From: Fuerstiella sp.
GTDB lineage: Bacteria > Planctomycetota > Planctomycetia > Planctomycetales > Planctomycetaceae
DNA: 64,000 bases
Direction: 5' to 3'
Assembly: GCA_029245955.1 (NCBI GenBank)
Contig: JAQWOH010000025.1
Coordinates: 1 to 64,000 of the forward strand
Part shown: positions 45,523-55,212 of the stretch, piece by piece
Layout of the letters: every line of letters starts with the position of its first letter
Position numbering within the stretch: position 1 is the first letter of the stretch
Translations under genes and position numbers: made by a program
The notes under the pieces: model-generated
The model's database searches: none
The model's input: only the letters and a program-made list of their open reading frames with translations
What the model was told of the DNA's origin: nothing

Positions 45523-45981
45523 TCAAAACTTCGGCAGCATATTGGCGTTGAACATCTGTTGACGGTCATTCAACTGTTCGATGATCTGATTCATCTGACT
45601 GCTGTCCGATTCCTTGCTGACGGCTGGCTTTGGAGCGTCGACCGCCATTCGCGACTCCCCCGGCGCCATTCCAAACGAAACGCCTGGACTGACCGACTGA
45701 GGTGACACTGGCTGAGGCGCCGGTGGCTGAACGGTAATCCGCTGAACGGGCGTATCGTCCATGGGCAGTGACAGACAGAACAGCAGGCTCAGGCAGCAGA
45801 CCGCTCCGAAGCTGCCGGCCACCTTCAGACGAAACGTTTGCCGCGCGGCGATAATGCTGGTGCCGCACTCCGCCAGCAATCGGGATCTGAAGCCTGCCGA
45901 CAATTCCGGCATCGGTGCTGCGTCACGGATCAGCTCATGCTCCGGCAGAGCGGGTTCGGGAATACTCAGTTTCTGACTCAT
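45523..45981 (-). CDS. Small single-TM protein, possible anti-sigma factor
   Basis: A 152-residue protein; the ATG at 45981 gives a sensible product, whereas the ORF extending to 46215 overlaps the sigma factor gene. A cytoplasmic N-terminus of about 50 residues (MPELSAGFRSRLLAECG) precedes one membrane helix (53-72, LKVAGSFGAVCCLSLLFCLS) and a Pro/Ser-rich periplasmic tail. That layout, and its place 67 bases after an ECF sigma gene, suggest an anti-sigma partner, but no zinc-binding HxxxCxxC motif is present. Alternatively it is a structural component of the pilus locus. Confidence 0.65.
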   Translation of the reverse strand: MSQKLSIPEPALPEHELIRDAAPMPELSAGFRSRLLAECGTSIIAARQTFRLKVAGSFGAVCCLSLLFCLSLPMDDTPVQRITVQPPAPQPVSPQSVSPGVSFGMAPGESRMAVDAPKPAVSKESDSSQMNQIIEQLNDRQQMFNANMLPKF

Positions 45982-46048
45982 CGGATGGTTCGCAATTTGG
46001 CGGGAAAACGTGGTGGAGGTACGGTTTGGGATGTTGTGTTCAAATGTT

Positions 46049-46666
46049 CTATTGAATAGCCTGAGACGCGGCACGCCGCCGCTTCTTTGTCGGGTTGGGT
46101 TCGTCTGTCTCGTGTACGAGTGACTCCAGACTGCGTTGCAGTTTTTCCATCGCGTATCGATACCGACTGGCGACTGTATTCTGTGATTTTCCAAGTACGT
46201 CAGCGATTTCCGCAAATGTCAGCTCTTCCCAATGCTTCAGGATCACGACCTCGTACTGTGCCTTTGGCAACGTTCGCAGAATGCGCTGCACGTGAGCCGC
46301 TGTTTCTTCACGCTGTACCGTGAATTCGGCCGTGTCTGTCTCACACTTAGTATCGATTTCTCCCAGACTGGTGGTTCTGCGTTTCTGAACGATTCGCAGT
46401 GATTCATTTCTGACGGCCCTGATCAGATAAGGCCACGGGGCGTCCGCGCGAGCCAGCAGCTTTGGCTTGCCGGCAATTCTTGAAAAAGCCCCCTGAACCG
46501 CATCTTCTGCATCTGCCTGATTTCCAGTAACACTCATCCCCAGGCGAACCAGTCGCATGGCGGCGAGGTCAAAGAGCTTACCAAGAGCTTTCTGCGGGTC
46601 CTTCGTCAGTCGCCCGACGCAAGACCGGAATTCCTGGTGGAAATCTGTAGGAAATTGATTAGACAC
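46049..46666 (-). CDS. ECF-type RNA polymerase sigma factor
   Basis: A 205-residue sigma-70-family protein. Region 2 spans about 30-97 (LFDLAAMRLVRLGMSVTGNQ, then DAEDAVQGAFSRIA) and region 4 about 125-178 (LRTLPKAQYEVVILKHWEEL, then TFAEIADVLGKSQNTVASR, the helix-turn-helix). Regions 1 and 3 are absent, as in ECF sigmas. It is the first gene of the leftward pseudopilin operon and probably directs its transcription. The leader upstream contains repeated TCAGGAATC motifs. The C-terminal tail is basic (PTKKRRRAAS). Confidence 0.92.
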   Translation of the reverse strand: MSNQFPTDFHQEFRSCVGRLTKDPQKALGKLFDLAAMRLVRLGMSVTGNQADAEDAVQGAFSRIAGKPKLLARADAPWPYLIRAVRNESLRIVQKRRTTSLGEIDTKCETDTAEFTVQREETAAHVQRILRTLPKAQYEVVILKHWEELTFAEIADVLGKSQNTVASRYRYAMEKLQRSLESLVHETDEPNPTKKRRRAASQAIQ

Positions 46667-46681
46667 GGCACTTTTCCCGAG

Positions 46682-46937
46682 TCAGGAATCAGAAATCTTT
46701 GTCTGAAAGAAATGGAAAAAAGGTCAGGAATCAGTACTTTCATCCGGATATGTCACAACAATACCGACCGTTGCGTCCGTTGGCGGCTGCAGATCTGGCA
46801 GGCTGTGTCAGCTGGAAGTCTACACGGTCGTCACTTTGGGATACCACTGACAAATCGTCCGTTGTGAACTCACAAACGTATTTGCCGCGTGTCGTCCGGC
46901 TGTTACTTACTATTTCCCTTTTTGTGATCAGGAATCG
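46682..46937. promoter_or_regulatory. Repeated TCAGGAATC motif in the sigma/asd divergent region
   Basis: GTCAGGAATCAG occurs at 46681-46692 and 46723-46734, and ATCAGGAATC at 46927-46936. Three copies of TCAGGAATC in 260 bases between the divergent sigma and asd genes suggest a binding site, perhaps for autoregulation. No ORF lies in this interval. The role is inference. Confidence 0.4.
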
Positions 46938-46939
46938 TC

Positions 46940-47944
46940 GTGTTTGAGACCGTTGCCGTTGTTGGAGCCACCGGAGCCGTTGGCACGATTATCCTTGAAT
47001 TGCTGGAGAAACGAGATTTTCCGGCAAAGAAGTTCCGGCTGCTCGCATCGGCCCGCAGCGCGGGTAAACAGATCACTCTGGCCGGTCAGACAATCACGAT
47101 CGAAGAATTGACGCACGACTGCTTCAATGGCATTGATCTGCTGATCGCCAGCACTCCCGACGATACCGCCGCCGAGTTCCTGCCGTCCGCCGTCAAAGCC
47201 GGTGCGAAAGTTATTGATGAATCCGGCTACTGGAGAATGAACCCTGACGTTGCGCTGGTCGTACCGGAAATCAACCCTGATGCCGCTCTGAACGCCAAAG
47301 GGATCATCGCCAGTCCGAATTGCTCAACCACACAGATGGTCCTGGCGATGAAACCCCTGCATGACGCGGCGCGAATTCGTCGAGTTGTCGTCAGTACGTA
47401 CCAGGCAACCAGTGGAGCTGGTCTGCAGGGAAACACGGATTTGCTGGAAGGCACCCGGGCTGCGCTGAACGGGGAAAGCTATAACTATCAGGCTTTCGCT
47501 CATCCAATCGCCTTTAACGCCATTCCGCAGATCGGCAGTCTGAAGGAAGAAGGTTATACCAGCGAAGAAATGAAGATGGTGTACGAGACTCGCAAAATCT
47601 TTGGTGACGATTCCATCATGGTCTGTCCAACGTGTGTCAGAATCCCCGTATCCAATTGCCACAGCGAAAGCATTCTGGTTGAAACAGAACGGCCGATTGG
47701 TACTGACGAAGCTCGCGAGCTGTTCGCTAATACTCCGGGCATTCAGGTCGTCGACGATCTTGATAACGGTCAGTACCCGATGCCCTCGAATTGTGACGGC
47801 AGTGACGATGTGTTTATCGGACGGATTCGCCGGGATCTTTCGAATCCCAATGGACTGTCATTCTGGTGTGTGTCCGACAACCTGCGAAAAGGTGCGGCGA
47901 CAAATGCCGTGCAGATCGCCGAATTACTGGCACAGCAGCAATAA
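46940..47944 (+). CDS. asd: Aspartate-semialdehyde dehydrogenase
   Basis: A 334-residue enzyme that reduces L-aspartyl-4-phosphate to L-aspartate 4-semialdehyde with NADPH, the branch point to lysine/diaminopimelate, threonine and methionine. The start is a GTG at 46940. The NADP-binding loop is VVGATGAVGTIILELLEKR (residues 8-26). The active-site cysteine is Cys128 in SPNCSTTQM, and His241 in VSNCHSESI fits the general base. Length and motifs match the shorter (Gram-positive-like) Asd group. moaC follows by 15 bases and may be cotranscribed. Confidence 0.95.
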   Translation: MFETVAVVGATGAVGTIILELLEKRDFPAKKFRLLASARSAGKQITLAGQTITIEELTHDCFNGIDLLIASTPDDTAAEFLPSAVKAGAKVIDESGYWRMNPDVALVVPEINPDAALNAKGIIASPNCSTTQMVLAMKPLHDAARIRRVVVSTYQATSGAGLQGNTDLLEGTRAALNGESYNYQAFAHPIAFNAIPQIGSLKEEGYTSEEMKMVYETRKIFGDDSIMVCPTCVRIPVSNCHSESILVETERPIGTDEARELFANTPGIQVVDDLDNGQYPMPSNCDGSDDVFIGRIRRDLSNPNGLSFWCVSDNLRKGAATNAVQIAELLAQQQ

Positions 47945-47959
47945 ACGAACACCGATACC

Positions 47960-48463
47960 ATGAATGATCTCACTCATTTCGACGAAGACGGCGCCAGCCG
48001 TATGGTTGACGTGAGCGCCAAACCGGTCACGCAGCGTATGGCCCGGGCTGAAGGATTTGTGTCCATGAGCCCAGCCACACTGTCGACGATTCAGCAGAAG
48101 GGAATGTCGAAAGGCGACGTACTTGAGGTCGCTCGTCTGGCCGGCATTATGGCAACGAAACGCACGGACGAGCTGATCCCGCTGTGTCATTCGCTGGGAC
48201 TGGAATCGGCGGCCATCAGCTTTGCGTTTGTGTCAGATACGCAGCTGCGGATTGAGTCGATCGTCTCGGTTTCCGGACGCACCGGCGTGGAGATGGAAGC
48301 CCTGACCGCGGTCAGCATCGCAGCTCTAACCGTGTATGACATGTGCAAATCGATCGACCGCGACATGGAGGTCACCGGCGTTCGTTTGCTGGAAAAGTCA
48401 GGTGGCCGCACCGGACATTACGTGCGCGGCGAGTCGGTTGGCGACTGCGGCCTTGCTGAGTAA
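47960..48463 (+). CDS. moaC: Cyclic pyranopterin monophosphate synthase
   Basis: A 167-residue MoaC, which converts the MoaA product (3',8-cyclo-7,8-dihydro-GTP) to cyclic pyranopterin monophosphate in molybdenum cofactor synthesis. Diagnostic motifs: [44 protein letters not shown] and [11 protein letters not shown], containing the conserved active-site Lys and Asp residues. Full length for the family (about 160). No other moa gene is in the window. Confidence 0.95.
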   Translation: MNDLTHFDEDGASRMVDVSAKPVTQRMARAEGFVSMSPATLSTIQQKGMSKGDVLEVARLAGIMATKRTDELIPLCHSLGLESAAISFAFVSDTQLRIESIVSVSGRTGVEMEALTAVSIAALTVYDMCKSIDRDMEVTGVRLLEKSGGRTGHYVRGESVGDCGLAE

Positions 48464-48562
48464 CTCTGGTCAGCTTCGTGCCAGCTTTGGTACGCTGCTC
48501 CGGAGAACGACGGACAAGGCCGTTCATGCCCCTGCTCAGCTGCTCCTGAATGGTCCAGCAAA

Positions 48563-48592
48563 CGCCAATTCCGACCCTAAGTGGAATTGGCG
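48563..48592 (+). terminator. Hairpin after moaC, possible terminator
   Basis: Perfect 10-base stem CGCCAATTCC/GGAATTGGCG with a 10-base loop, 100 bases after the moaC stop. No T run follows, so it is either a terminator of the T-less kind or another repeat hairpin. Confidence 0.5.
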
Positions 48593-48842
48593 GGGCCCGT
48601 CAACACGCTGTCACCGAAATGTGACTATGACACTTCAGGGTGTTCAGGAGAATTAGGGTGTCGTACTGGTCTTTGTAGCACCCCTTCTGCAAAGCACTGA
48701 ATCGAGCATTTTCCATCCTGCAGCAACGGTGCCGCAGGACGCGGCGGTGTGGGACGGTCGTGTCGCAACACAGGCGTCGACTGACGAGACGAGGCGTTGA
48801 GTCGGGAAATCCCAAAGGTCCTGTGAAGCTCATGAATGGATT

Positions 48843-48876
48843 GCGGACGTTGCTGGATCGCGGACGTTGCTGGATC
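48843..48876. repeat. 17-bp perfect tandem duplication
   Basis: The unit gcggacgttgctggatc is repeated twice without mismatch in non-coding sequence. Confidence 0.9.
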
Positions 48877-49431
48877 GCTCTGGTGGAAGTCGGTGACACG
48901 GCTCAGTGCGACTTCAAGTCACAGACGCACAGACCGATCAGTCCAGGGGGACCGGTTCCCTGACCTGACGGTGGCACAGGGACGAAGCAATATCAATCCC
49001 CTTTGTGCGACAACACCTTATCCGCTTTGGTGACGGTGCATAGCTCTCATGTCTTTTCGAACCCGAATTTGAAGGGGTGGCGATCCGGGAATACTACAGA
49101 GACTGGATTGATGTGTTGCGATAGGGCTAAGACGTTTCGGCGGTGTGATACACTGGTCGCGCGCTACGTCCAATAACAGCAAGCGTCACTGCAGTCGGCC
49201 GTACGGCGAAGTTTCATGAATTATCGCCGCGGTGGGTGTGTTTCAACAGCAGAACGGGTGCTCTTATTTCGTGTCGTAGAAGATTCTGACTCATGAGTGT
49301 AACGAAACTGCTCTCAAAACGTTCTTCACGGCCACAAGTCTGCGTTTAACGCGGAGTGTGATTGGGGCAACAGAATTGATAGAATGACGGAACGTCGGTT
49401 ACCCTGCGACAATTGAAAAGGAGCAGTGCAG

Positions 49432-49797
49432 ATGGCCAGAAACGAATCTCAGCCAAAGAAGAATGAGTCGACCAGACGAATCGTGCGTATCGGCACAGGC
49501 GTCGTGCTCATCCTTCTCGTTGTCCTGGCGTTCATGGATCGCAGTGCCAAGAACGCCGCCACGGAAACAACAACTGCCTGGCTTGACGAATTGCAGTCAG
49601 CCATGGACGACAACCGGGAACTCCGAGTTTCCGACCTGTCACAACACGTGATTGGCAGTCCCGAGACTACCGGCGAAGCGTCTCAGGGAAGTGTGGTTTA
49701 CACGTGGAAGGGGACATTAAGGTCGTATGCAACAACAATAGCGATTGATGGTGCGGATCAGCCTGTTGTGATGAAAATCGAGGGGCCGAGTTCATAG
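49432..49797 (+). CDS. Small single-pass membrane protein, 121 aa
   Basis: The ATG at 49432 follows a good ribosome site (aaaaggag) at the right distance; a GTG at 49426 is too close to it. A basic N-terminus is followed by one membrane helix (VRIGTGVVLILLVVLAF, residues about 18-34) and an exported domain of about 85 residues with beta-like pattern (VVYTWKGTLRSYATTIAI). I do not recognise the family. It stands alone between non-coding stretches. Confidence 0.72.
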   Translation: MARNESQPKKNESTRRIVRIGTGVVLILLVVLAFMDRSAKNAATETTTAWLDELQSAMDDNRELRVSDLSQHVIGSPETTGEASQGSVVYTWKGTLRSYATTIAIDGADQPVVMKIEGPSS

Positions 49798-50077
49798 ACT
49801 TCGGACGTGGTTTCATAACTCGATCATACCCGCATGATGCACGAGTGAGTGGCTGAAACGGGTGGCAAAATCGAAATGGTCACTTACTTGCTGTCGCCGC
49901 CTGCTGGTATTGAAACCACTTCTCGTACGGGGCAGTCTGCATATTGTGGTTCGTGGCGGCAGCCGCTTTGTGTTCCAGACACGTGAACCGCGGCCAGGAG
50001 TCAGCAACCTTCGCTGTTGTCCCTGCCGACCGCCTTCGCACTTATCAGCGAGCAGAAAATGAATGCCTGACCGAGGG

Positions 50078-52321
50078 TTATTGCGTCGGGTTGTCATGCC
50101 ACTGGTGGACGACTGTCTGCCAGAGTTCTTTGCCGCCAATGGCGTTGGACATGATCACCAGCCCGTCACCAGTCTCCGGACTGAATTCGCTGTAGCAACG
50201 GAACCCGGTGCCGTTGGATCCACTGTGGTACACCCGCTGCCGATCAGCGACAGTTTTCAGGCCCCACCCCAGCCCCCAGTCTGCATCCTGATCCTTACGA
50301 TGGGAGTCGGGTGCCAGCATCTGTGCACGCATTTCTGCAGAAATGGAATAAGATGCACTGCGGTCCTCCTTCATTATTTCCACAAGAAACCGTGCGTAGT
50401 CGGCGGCTGACGTGTACAGCGAATAAGCCGCATTGGCATCCGCGTAGTACTTCCGTGTTGTCTTTGCGACGCCGTCCCGATCGTGCCCGCAGGAGGAACG
50501 CAGTGTGAATCGATCATCCCACACATACCGCGTATTTGTGAGTTCAAGCGGCTTGATCAGGCGATCGAGCGAAAGTGAATCGAGGTTTGTTTTTAACTTT
50601 CGTTCGACCGCCCGCTGCAGCATCAGAAAGCCTTCACCGGAATACCGGAAGTTCGTGCCCGGCTCAAATGCCAATGATAAAGGTGAGTCAGACCGCCAGC
50701 CACCGGCACGCCAGTTCGGCAGACCAGAGGAATGAGTTAACGTCATACGGGCGGTAATTCGACGATGTCGAGTATCGTCTTTCACATAGTCCGCGACCAG
50801 ATAGTCAACCAGTGGTTTGTCAAGTTCGAATTCACCGTCTTCAACCAGCATCAAGAGCAGATAGGAAAAAAACGGTTTGCTCATCGAGGCGGCTTCCATG
50901 ATCGTGTCGGGATCGACGGGATGATCAGATTCCGCACAGCGGACTCCGTACCCGCGTGACCAGACCAGCTGGCGATTGGAGATCAGAGCAAAGGAGACTC
51001 CCGGAACTTTGTGCTTTGTCATCAGGTCGTCGAGGTGCTGCTCGAATCGGCGCACCTTCCGATTCAGTAATTCCTGTAACGGCGGTTGTCCGTAGGTCGC
51101 GACGGCGGAACGCAGACGTCCGGCAGCCTGTACAGGACCGGTCCGGTTGTGGTCTGTTGCGTGGACTCCATATCGTCGGCAGACTTCAACAATCTGATCC
51201 GGGTCAATTGCCTCCACCGTACGGCCTTCGTGTCCTTCGGTCGTCACGGCCTGCAGCAGACTGTTGATGACTGCTTCCTCGGTCGCGTCCCGTACTGCCT
51301 GGAACAGGGGTGACAACTGATCATCACGCAGCAGTTCGGTAGATGCCGTGGGTGAATCAGCCTGATAAGCAGCCCGCAGCCCGCGGGCTGTGGAAAAGGC
51401 CAGTACGTAATCCCCGCTGCCATGTGAGATCGGTGATCCGGCCGCGGCCAGTCCCAGAGGGGCAAGGCGCGCCAGGCGTTTCAGACGGCGCGAATCGAGC
51501 GGTGCATCGGTGGCCACGATGACGATACAGGATCCGTGCTCGTGCTCGCGCACCTGGTCTTTCAGGTAATATCGTCCGAGTTCGCGACCGACGGGGACTC
51601 CGGCGATTGTCAGAGATCCCCCGAAATTGGTTTGCACAAGCACACCGACTGTATAGCCGCCCAGACTGGCAGGAAGTCTGCGGGAGGAACTGCCAATCCC
51701 GCCTTTCCATCCCATGCATCGAGTACCGGTGCCGGCACCGATGCAGCCTTCATTGACCGGACTGCTGTCAGCGTTCTGCAGGGCAGCGACAACGTCCTGT
51801 GCTGTCACCTGTCTGCGTCGAATGTCGTTCAGAAACGCATCGTTGCATTCGCCCACCACCGGGTTCACCGACTTGACGTTTTCACAGCCCTCTTGTTTCA
51901 GCACCCAGTCCACCAGCGCGTCAGCCGCCCCAAATGTACTCAGCGTGTTTGTCAGCACGATGGGCGTTTCAAGCACGCCGAGTTCCTCGATCTGCGTGCT
52001 GCCAACGAATTTTCCAAAGCCATTCGCAACATGGATCGCGGCTGGGACTTTCTGCAGAAATACATTGCCGGGATGCGGGATCACAGCCGTGACGCCGGTT
52101 CTGACACTGTCTCCCTTCACAATCGTGCGGTGTCCGACGTGGACACCGACAACATCCGTTAACGAGTTTGCCGGACCGGTCGGAAGCACTCCGATCGATA
52201 TGCCCAGATCCCGCAGTCGAGAACGCCGCTCCGCTGGTCTGTCTGCTGCCGCGGTCGGACCGCCGATGACACAGAAGATGATCTGCAGCGCCACGGCAAG
52301 GTAGCTGAAACAACGCAACAT
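50078..52321 (-). CDS. P1-family peptidase/beta-lactamase-type serine hydrolase fusion
   Basis: A 747-residue protein starting at 52321, which gives a signal peptide ([20 protein letters not shown]). Residues about 35-385 are a DmpA/P1-type aminopeptidase: [36 protein letters not shown] and [14 protein letters not shown], where the Gly263-Ser264 bond is the expected self-cleavage site and Ser264 the new N-terminal nucleophile. Residues about 420-747 are a class C beta-lactamase/DD-peptidase-like domain with SMSK (Ser479, Lys482), YSG (560-562) and a HSGSNG motif near the end. If self-processing occurs, the second half of DmpA stays joined to the lactamase-like part. Substrates are unknown; peptidoglycan-derived or D-amino-acid peptides would fit both halves. 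Confidence 0.9.
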   Translation of the reverse strand: MLRCFSYLAVALQIIFCVIGGPTAAADRPAERRSRLRDLGISIGVLPTGPANSLTDVVGVHVGHRTIVKGDSVRTGVTAVIPHPGNVFLQKVPAAIHVANGFGKFVGSTQIEELGVLETPIVLTNTLSTFGAADALVDWVLKQEGCENVKSVNPVVGECNDAFLNDIRRRQVTAQDVVAALQNADSSPVNEGCIGAGTGTRCMGWKGGIGSSSRRLPASLGGYTVGVLVQTNFGGSLTIAGVPVGRELGRYYLKDQVREHEHGSCIVIVATDAPLDSRRLKRLARLAPLGLAAAGSPISHGSGDYVLAFSTARGLRAAYQADSPTASTELLRDDQLSPLFQAVRDATEEAVINSLLQAVTTEGHEGRTVEAIDPDQIVEVCRRYGVHATDHNRTGPVQAAGRLRSAVATYGQPPLQELLNRKVRRFEQHLDDLMTKHKVPGVSFALISNRQLVWSRGYGVRCAESDHPVDPDTIMEAASMSKPFFSYLLLMLVEDGEFELDKPLVDYLVADYVKDDTRHRRITARMTLTHSSGLPNWRAGGWRSDSPLSLAFEPGTNFRYSGEGFLMLQRAVERKLKTNLDSLSLDRLIKPLELTNTRYVWDDRFTLRSSCGHDRDGVAKTTRKYYADANAAYSLYTSAADYARFLVEIMKEDRSASYSISAEMRAQMLAPDSHRKDQDADWGLGWGLKTVADRQRVYHSGSNGTGFRCYSEFSPETGDGLVIMSNAIGGKELWQTVVHQWHDNPTQ

Positions 52322-52553
52322 CGTTGTCCTTCGAAGTGAATTCGTTTGATGGTCCGGAAACGGTACGGGCGAAGACAATGAAGTCGTGTCGCTCCCCCCG
52401 ATTTGCTATACCATTCTAAAATGCTTCGCGTCAAAGGAACAATGTATACAGTCTGCACTGAATCAGGATTTATGTGTGAAGTGTTGACAGCATGATGCTT
52501 AATCTTTTCCGGTCGCTGGAATTCGCTCGCATCAAGAAATGTCCCATTCGCGG

Positions 52554-53711
52554 CTACTTCACAGCAGACTCAAGGAACGGCCACATGATGTCCGGGTAAA
52601 ACTTATGCCCGGAAGGCCCCCACTCATGACGGAACTGGTTTTTTGCTCCGGCCGCTGCGTAGATGGAACGTACGTGCGACATGGCCGCTTCGACATCCGG
52701 GAACGAGTGCAGTCCATCCATGCGTCCGTTCACTGCCAGCATCGGCCGCGGTGCCGTCAGTGCTCCAATGTCGGACAAATCGCCGAGTTCCACCTGAGCA
52801 CGTGGCACCAGGCAGCAGTCGCAGTGAAATATAAAGCCGGTAGAACTTGTGTACGACGTAAATGAACAGCTGGGCACCGCACTCGCAATACGTTCGTCAA
52901 GGGCTGCGACGTAAACCGTCAACACTCCGCCACCGGAGTTGCCGGTCAGGACGACCTTGGTCGGATCGATCCCGGGCAGGTCTCTCAGGGCCCAGTCCAG
53001 CAGTCGCTGCGTGTCCCAGACTCGTTCACCGACAGCTGTTCGCCCGGCCAACAGGCAGTGTATCAGCTGAGCTCGACAGTCCCGTCTGCCATGTCTGCCC
53101 TGAAGATCCGGAATGGAAACAGCCGCAGCCAGCCCCCGCGTCGCCGGAACCAGCGTCACGAATCCCCGTTTTACGGATTGCACGCCGATATCTCCGTCTT
53201 TTGCTCGGGTTGTGTTGCGATGATTGTCATCGCGATACACCCCGGCATACGTATTCCAGCCATCGCTGTCGTGACCGTGAACGCAGATCGCCAGCGGACG
53301 CAATAATTTCGAATTGTGCGACGGTGTGAGTAACCAGAATGGAATCGTGACACCTGGTTCCGTTTCAATTCCACCAAGCTGACGCTGATAGCCATCTTCC
53401 CGGACCGGAGCTTCCAGACGCACGGATGGCTGATGTTTGTCCAGCTCAAGTTGCATGCGGTCCAGGCCGAGCAGATCGGTCAGTTTTTTCCGAGCGTCAC
53501 TTTGCCATGCTGTGAAACCACCGGGATAGTCTGTCCGAAACGCCAGCTCACCAGCTGAGGTTTCCGTACCGGAATGGATTCGTTTCAGATAGTCGGCGAC
53601 CGGACGGGGAAACTTTGCGAACGGTTGCGCCGGCTTGTCCTGTGCGAGGCTACAGGAAATCAGCCAGACAGATGTCAGTGTCACCGAACGAATTCGAATT
53701 GTCGTTGTCAT
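52554..53711 (-). CDS. Secreted alpha/beta hydrolase (acetyl xylan esterase-like)
   Basis: A 385-residue protein with signal peptide (MTTTIRIRSVTLTSVWLISC, Ala-Gln cleavage region). It has the oxyanion region LRPLAICVHGHDSDGW, the nucleophile elbow LTGNSGGGVLTVYVAALDER, an acidic candidate in APRPMLAVNGRMDGLHSF, and the His in WGPSGHKFYPDI. It resembles the first domain of 18828-20993, including the AALDERI/MALDDRI region after the elbow, but has a single domain. Probably deacetylates a polysaccharide or cleaves another ester; it stands alone here. Confidence 0.86.
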   Translation of the reverse strand: MTTTIRIRSVTLTSVWLISCSLAQDKPAQPFAKFPRPVADYLKRIHSGTETSAGELAFRTDYPGGFTAWQSDARKKLTDLLGLDRMQLELDKHQPSVRLEAPVREDGYQRQLGGIETEPGVTIPFWLLTPSHNSKLLRPLAICVHGHDSDGWNTYAGVYRDDNHRNTTRAKDGDIGVQSVKRGFVTLVPATRGLAAAVSIPDLQGRHGRRDCRAQLIHCLLAGRTAVGERVWDTQRLLDWALRDLPGIDPTKVVLTGNSGGGVLTVYVAALDERIASAVPSCSFTSYTSSTGFIFHCDCCLVPRAQVELGDLSDIGALTAPRPMLAVNGRMDGLHSFPDVEAAMSHVRSIYAAAGAKNQFRHEWGPSGHKFYPDIMWPFLESAVK

Positions 53712-54186
53712 GTCCTGTGTACTCCGGCAGGTGGTGCAGCGTCCTGGTGACTCTGCCCCAGAATCCGTGTTCGCTCGAGTGACGCATATTGCCGCTCGGA
53801 GTCACAGAAATCAATGGCGTCGCGGAAACCTTTGCCGTCAGTCGCTTACTCAATCCTTCGTTGCCAATTCACGATATGTCAAATCGTTTCAGTTCACCTT
53901 CATTATTCTGAAACGGTGATTTTTCTTTTGCTGAATATCATGGCGTCTTTGTCTGCCAGATCTCGATCGATGTGTTTTATGTTTCTGTGGATTGCCGCAT
54001 TAGTTGTGAATGACGTGCGGATTTTCCGGAGGTTCTAAGTCGCGATGCCATGGGATGTTACGCAGGAGTCATGCTTTCCCTGTGAGAATCTTCCAGGATT
54101 AATGCCAATCATTTGCGCTGACCGTCGTCTTCGCATACCGGTCGCATCCACAGTGAGCCTTTCATCAATCGGTCCGTACGCGCGTT
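53712..54186. other. Intergenic region, no feature recognised
   Basis: 475 bases between two minus-strand genes. AT content is higher near 53880-53960. No ORF with family resemblance, RNA or terminator is seen. Confidence 0.5.
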
Positions 54187-55212
54187 TCAGTCATTCGGAA
54201 TCGGCACCGGAGGATGGACGCCGTGTTTTCTGAGTCCTGCCAGGTAGAAGGGCAATGTGCGACTTGTGTATTCTTGCGGCGCCGGATTCCTGACTGACTG
54301 TGAAGAGCAGCCGTCGGCGGCGTAAGTGTATTTCTTCCAGACAGAGAAACCGCTTTGCATCCCTCCGATGATGTCATATTCAATCATCGTTTGGTAACCG
54401 CGTTCCGGATAGTAGAGGTCGACGCCCATGGCGCTGACGGTTGCCGCCGGTCCCTGTTTGCCGGCGGAGTGATTTCGCAGAACGGAAAACTGCACTTTCC
54501 TGGCAAGGTAACCGCTGCTGTCGTATTCCAGCCAGTGAATCCATTCCATCTTTCCAGCCGGGTATTTTACCAGCAGCACAGGCTGCCCGCGTTCGTTGTA
54601 AAACAGCTTTGCATACATTTCTTCTTTGTCTCTGGTAATACGCCGTACCTGACGCAGCATGCCGTTCTGGTAATAGAAGGCGAAGTAAAACTGGCGAAAC
54701 TTCAAAGGCACGTCCTTCTGCAGTTGCAGGGCGATGGGAATGTCAAATATTTCCGAAATGTTTGTGGTGTAGAATAGAGCCATGCCTGCAGTGCCAATTT
54801 TCTTAGTTGCCAAAGCATAGATCTGAGATTTCATCCGGTCCACGTCCCGTTGTGCGAGTACGTAGGGAGAATCCAGTGAAAAACTTGCCGCGTTTGGCGG
54901 ACTGGAAATTGAATAACTCTTGATGTCGGCGTCCGGACGAGGCTGCAATCGCTTCGCGACTGATGCGTCGGATTCAGCGACGAGCCTGATGTCCACGACG
55001 GGAGTCTGCTCGACGATTTTGGTGGGTGCGTTCCTGTCGTCCGAATTCGCGTCGGTCAGCTGTACTGGATGTTCGGCGATCGGCTTACGACCGGACTTTA
55101 ACGCGGGCGACAGTTCCAGGGCGACCTCTGGCTCAACACTGGAGGCCTTAAAGAGCAGCAGCACTAACATGATAACCGTGACGACGGCTGCGGTGATGTT
55201 GGAAACGTTCAT
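54187..55212 (-). CDS. Membrane-anchored protein of unknown function, 341 aa
   Basis: The ATG at 55212 follows a ribosome site (aaaggaa). An N-terminal hydrophobic helix (AAVVTVIMLVLLLF, residues about 9-22) anchors or exports the protein. A low-complexity, probably disordered stretch reaches about residue 120. The folded part has beta-rich segments with repeated aromatic/Gly pattern (FYFAFYYQNGMLRQVRRITR, LFYNERGQPVLLVKYPAGKM, IHWLEYDSSGYLARKVQFSV) reminiscent of RHS/YD-like or MORN-like hairpins, though no repeat is exact. No named family recognised. Confidence 0.78.
   Translation of the reverse strand: MNVSNITAAVVTVIMLVLLLFKASSVEPEVALELSPALKSGRKPIAEHPVQLTDANSDDRNAPTKIVEQTPVVDIRLVAESDASVAKRLQPRPDADIKSYSISSPPNAASFSLDSPYVLAQRDVDRMKSQIYALATKKIGTAGMALFYTTNISEIFDIPIALQLQKDVPLKFRQFYFAFYYQNGMLRQVRRITRDKEEMYAKLFYNERGQPVLLVKYPAGKMEWIHWLEYDSSGYLARKVQFSVLRNHSAGKQGPAATVSAMGVDLYYPERGYQTMIEYDIIGGMQSGFSVWKKYTYAADGCSSQSVRNPAPQEYTSRTLPFYLAGLRKHGVHPPVPIPND

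Larger units (their letters stand above)
48464..49431. other. Long intergenic region, no gene supported
   Basis: Almost 970 bases without a convincing ORF. It contains the hairpin at 48563-48592, a perfect 17-base tandem duplication at 48843-48876, and otherwise unremarkable sequence. The short ORFs present lack family resemblance or ribosome sites. A small RNA or a decayed gene cannot be excluded. Confidence 0.55.

Noticed and set aside
48600-48899. Minus-strand 99-codon ORF in the long intergenic region
   Set aside because: No ribosome site, no recognisable domain, and it covers part of a tandem duplication.
53814-54038. Small plus-strand ORF with a hydrophobic stretch
   Set aside because: No ribosome site and its hydrophobicity follows from local T-rich sequence; not supported as a gene.
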